NCBI GenBank assembly: GCA_030840185.1
Contig: JAUZFY010000324.1
Coordinates: 1 to 6,170 of the forward strand
DNA from: Microbacteriaceae bacterium
GTDB taxonomy: Bacteria; Actinomycetota; Actinomycetes; Actinomycetales; Microbacteriaceae
Reading direction: 5' to 3'
Length of the DNA: 6,170 nucleotides
A program made the translations under genes and the position numbers. Numbering within the stretch: the stretch's first letter is position 1; every line of letters starts with the position of its first letter. Positions 5,113 through 6,170 of this stretch are shown here, piece after piece. The notes under the pieces were generated by a model that saw only the letters and a list, made by a program, of their open reading frames with translations, did no database searches and was not told where the DNA came from.

Positions 5113-6170
5113 CAGGTTCCCGGCGCCGCGAGTTGCGCCCTGGCCGAGAACCAGGGGGTGAGGGCCACGTAGCCGTCCGCGAAGAGCTCGTGCCGCGCCA
5201 CGTAGTCGTCGTGTCGTGACGCGTCGGGCAGGAACGACGCGGTGACCTCCGATAGTCCGCGGGCCGCGCCGAAGTCCTCGACGAGCCCGAGACCGACGGC
5301 GGCGGTGACGGCGGCGCCGAGACTATTGGCCTCCTCGACGATGCTGCGGCGGCGCACCTCAACACCCCAGACATCTGCCATGATCTGCAGCCACAGGTCG
5401 CTCGCCGCCCCGCCCCCGATGGCGTCGATGCGGTCGACCCGCGCCCCGGCCTCCCGGAAGGCAAGAATGCAGCTGTACAGGTTGAATGCGACGCCCTCGA
5501 GTACGGCGCGGGCCAGGTGCGCGCGACCGTGGTGGCGGTTGATGCCGAGAAAGGCACCGGCGGCGTTCGGATTCCAGTGCGGAGAGCGCTCGCCGAGAAG
5601 ATAGGGCAAGAAGTACAGGCCACCGCTCGATGCGTCGGCCGTTGACGCCTGCTCGACGAGCGCGGCGAGACCGGCACTGGACGGATCCGGGTTCAGCACG
5701 CTGGAGATCCATTCGACGGCCGCGCCACCGGCCTGCATGGTCGCGGTCGGCACGAAACTTCCCGGCACCACATTGTCGAAGGTCATTGTGCGCATGAGCG
5801 GGTCGCTCACCGGCCGCGGACTCGCGAACGAGATCCATGATGAGGTGCCGAGGCAGGCGTAGGCGCCGTCCTCCGGCGCGACAACTCCGGCACCGACCGC
5901 GGCGATCGGTCCGTCCCCGCCGCCGAGAACCACGCGAGTACCGCGCGGAAGACCGGTCGCGCTCGCGGCATCCGCGGTGAGGGTGCCGACAACGGTGACC
6001 GAGTCAAGCACCTCGGGGAAGATGTTTGCGGGGAGGCCGGAAGCCTCGATCAGGTCGGTCGACCAGGTTCCGGTGTATTGGTCGTAGGCGTTGGTGCCAG
6101 AGGCGTCGGAGCGGTCGGTTGCCAGCCGGCCCGTGAGTCGGTAGACCACGAAGTCCTTCGCAACGCAGAA
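5112..6170 (-). CDS. FGGY-family carbohydrate kinase, xylulokinase-like (5' partial)
   Basis: This is an ATP-dependent sugar kinase of the FGGY family. The frame stays open to the window edge and begins inside the first family signature (KDFVVYRLTG, then TDRSDASGT), so the apparent GTG start at 6149 is really an internal Val codon. The visible 352 residues lack roughly the first 140-150 of about 490-500. GGGDGPIAAVGAG contains the probable catalytic-base Asp (codon near 5913-5915), aligned with D233 of E. coli xylulokinase. The phosphate-binding LGTSSW, the GERSPHWNP block, RAVLEGVAFNL, and the second signature GGGAASDLWLQIMADVWG all follow in the normal order. The best match by eye is to the XylB-like subgroup, but FGGY specificity for ketopentoses, tetruloses or polyols cannot be read from these motifs. 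It is the first visible gene of the - strand operon, whose promoter lies outside the window. Confidence 0.93.
   Translation of the reverse strand, partial: FCVAKDFVVYRLTGRLATDRSDASGTNAYDQYTGTWSTDLIEASGLPANIFPEVLDSVTVVGTLTADAASATGLPRGTRVVLGGGDGPIAAVGAGVVAPEDGAYACLGTSSWISFASPRPVSDPLMRTMTFDNVVPGSFVPTATMQAGGAAVEWISSVLNPDPSSAGLAALVEQASTADASSGGLYFLPYLLGERSPHWNPNAAGAFLGINRHHGRAHLARAVLEGVAFNLYSCILAFREAGARVDRIDAIGGGAASDLWLQIMADVWGVEVRRRSIVEEANSLGAAVTAAVGLGLVEDFGAARGLSEVTASFLPDASRHDDYVARHELFADGYVALTPWFSARAQLAAPGT

Noticed and set aside
4283..5161. A 292-codon + strand frame opposite the hydroxyacid dehydrogenase.
   Set aside because: Its Ser/Arg/Ala/Pro-rich composition is typical of a shadow frame, and the opposite strand encodes a complete dehydrogenase.

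Overview
This window is GC-rich DNA, most likely from a high-GC Gram-positive actinobacterium; a Microbacteriaceae-like or related soil organism is a guess. The evidence is the GC bias at third codon positions, one GTG start, and a lipoprotein substrate-binding protein with a Gly/Ser-rich linker after its lipobox. Base composition alone does not settle the genus. All six genes look metabolic and intact except where the window cuts them. I see no RNA gene, mobile element, CRISPR array or phage gene.

The layout is two convergent transcription units. On the + strand are the 3' part of an RbsC-type sugar ABC permease (1-910), a 207-nt intergenic region with a LacI-type operator palindrome and several inverted repeats, and a lipoprotein sugar-binding protein (1118-2119). 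The ATPase of the transporter is not here and probably lies upstream. A strong hairpin (2136-2170) separates this unit from four tightly packed genes on the - strand. In transcription order these are an FGGY xylulokinase-like kinase (5' end cut by the window edge), a D-2-hydroxyacid dehydrogenase, a shikimate-dehydrogenase-fold oxidoreductase, and a phosphotriesterase-family hydrolase. Their junctions are a 1-nt overlap (TGATG), a 2-nt gap and a 4-nt overlap (GTGA), so they are almost certainly one translationally coupled operon.

Together this looks like an uptake-and-catabolism locus for one sugar, sugar acid, polyol or cyclitol. The ABC system would import it, the two dehydrogenases would oxidise it, the PTE-family enzyme would open a lactone (the known role of several sugar-operon members of that family), and the FGGY kinase would phosphorylate an intermediate into central metabolism. 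I cannot match this enzyme set to a described pathway. The shikimate-dehydrogenase-like protein has lost several shikimate-binding residues while keeping the Lys/Asp pair, and it is the best lead to an undescribed substrate.
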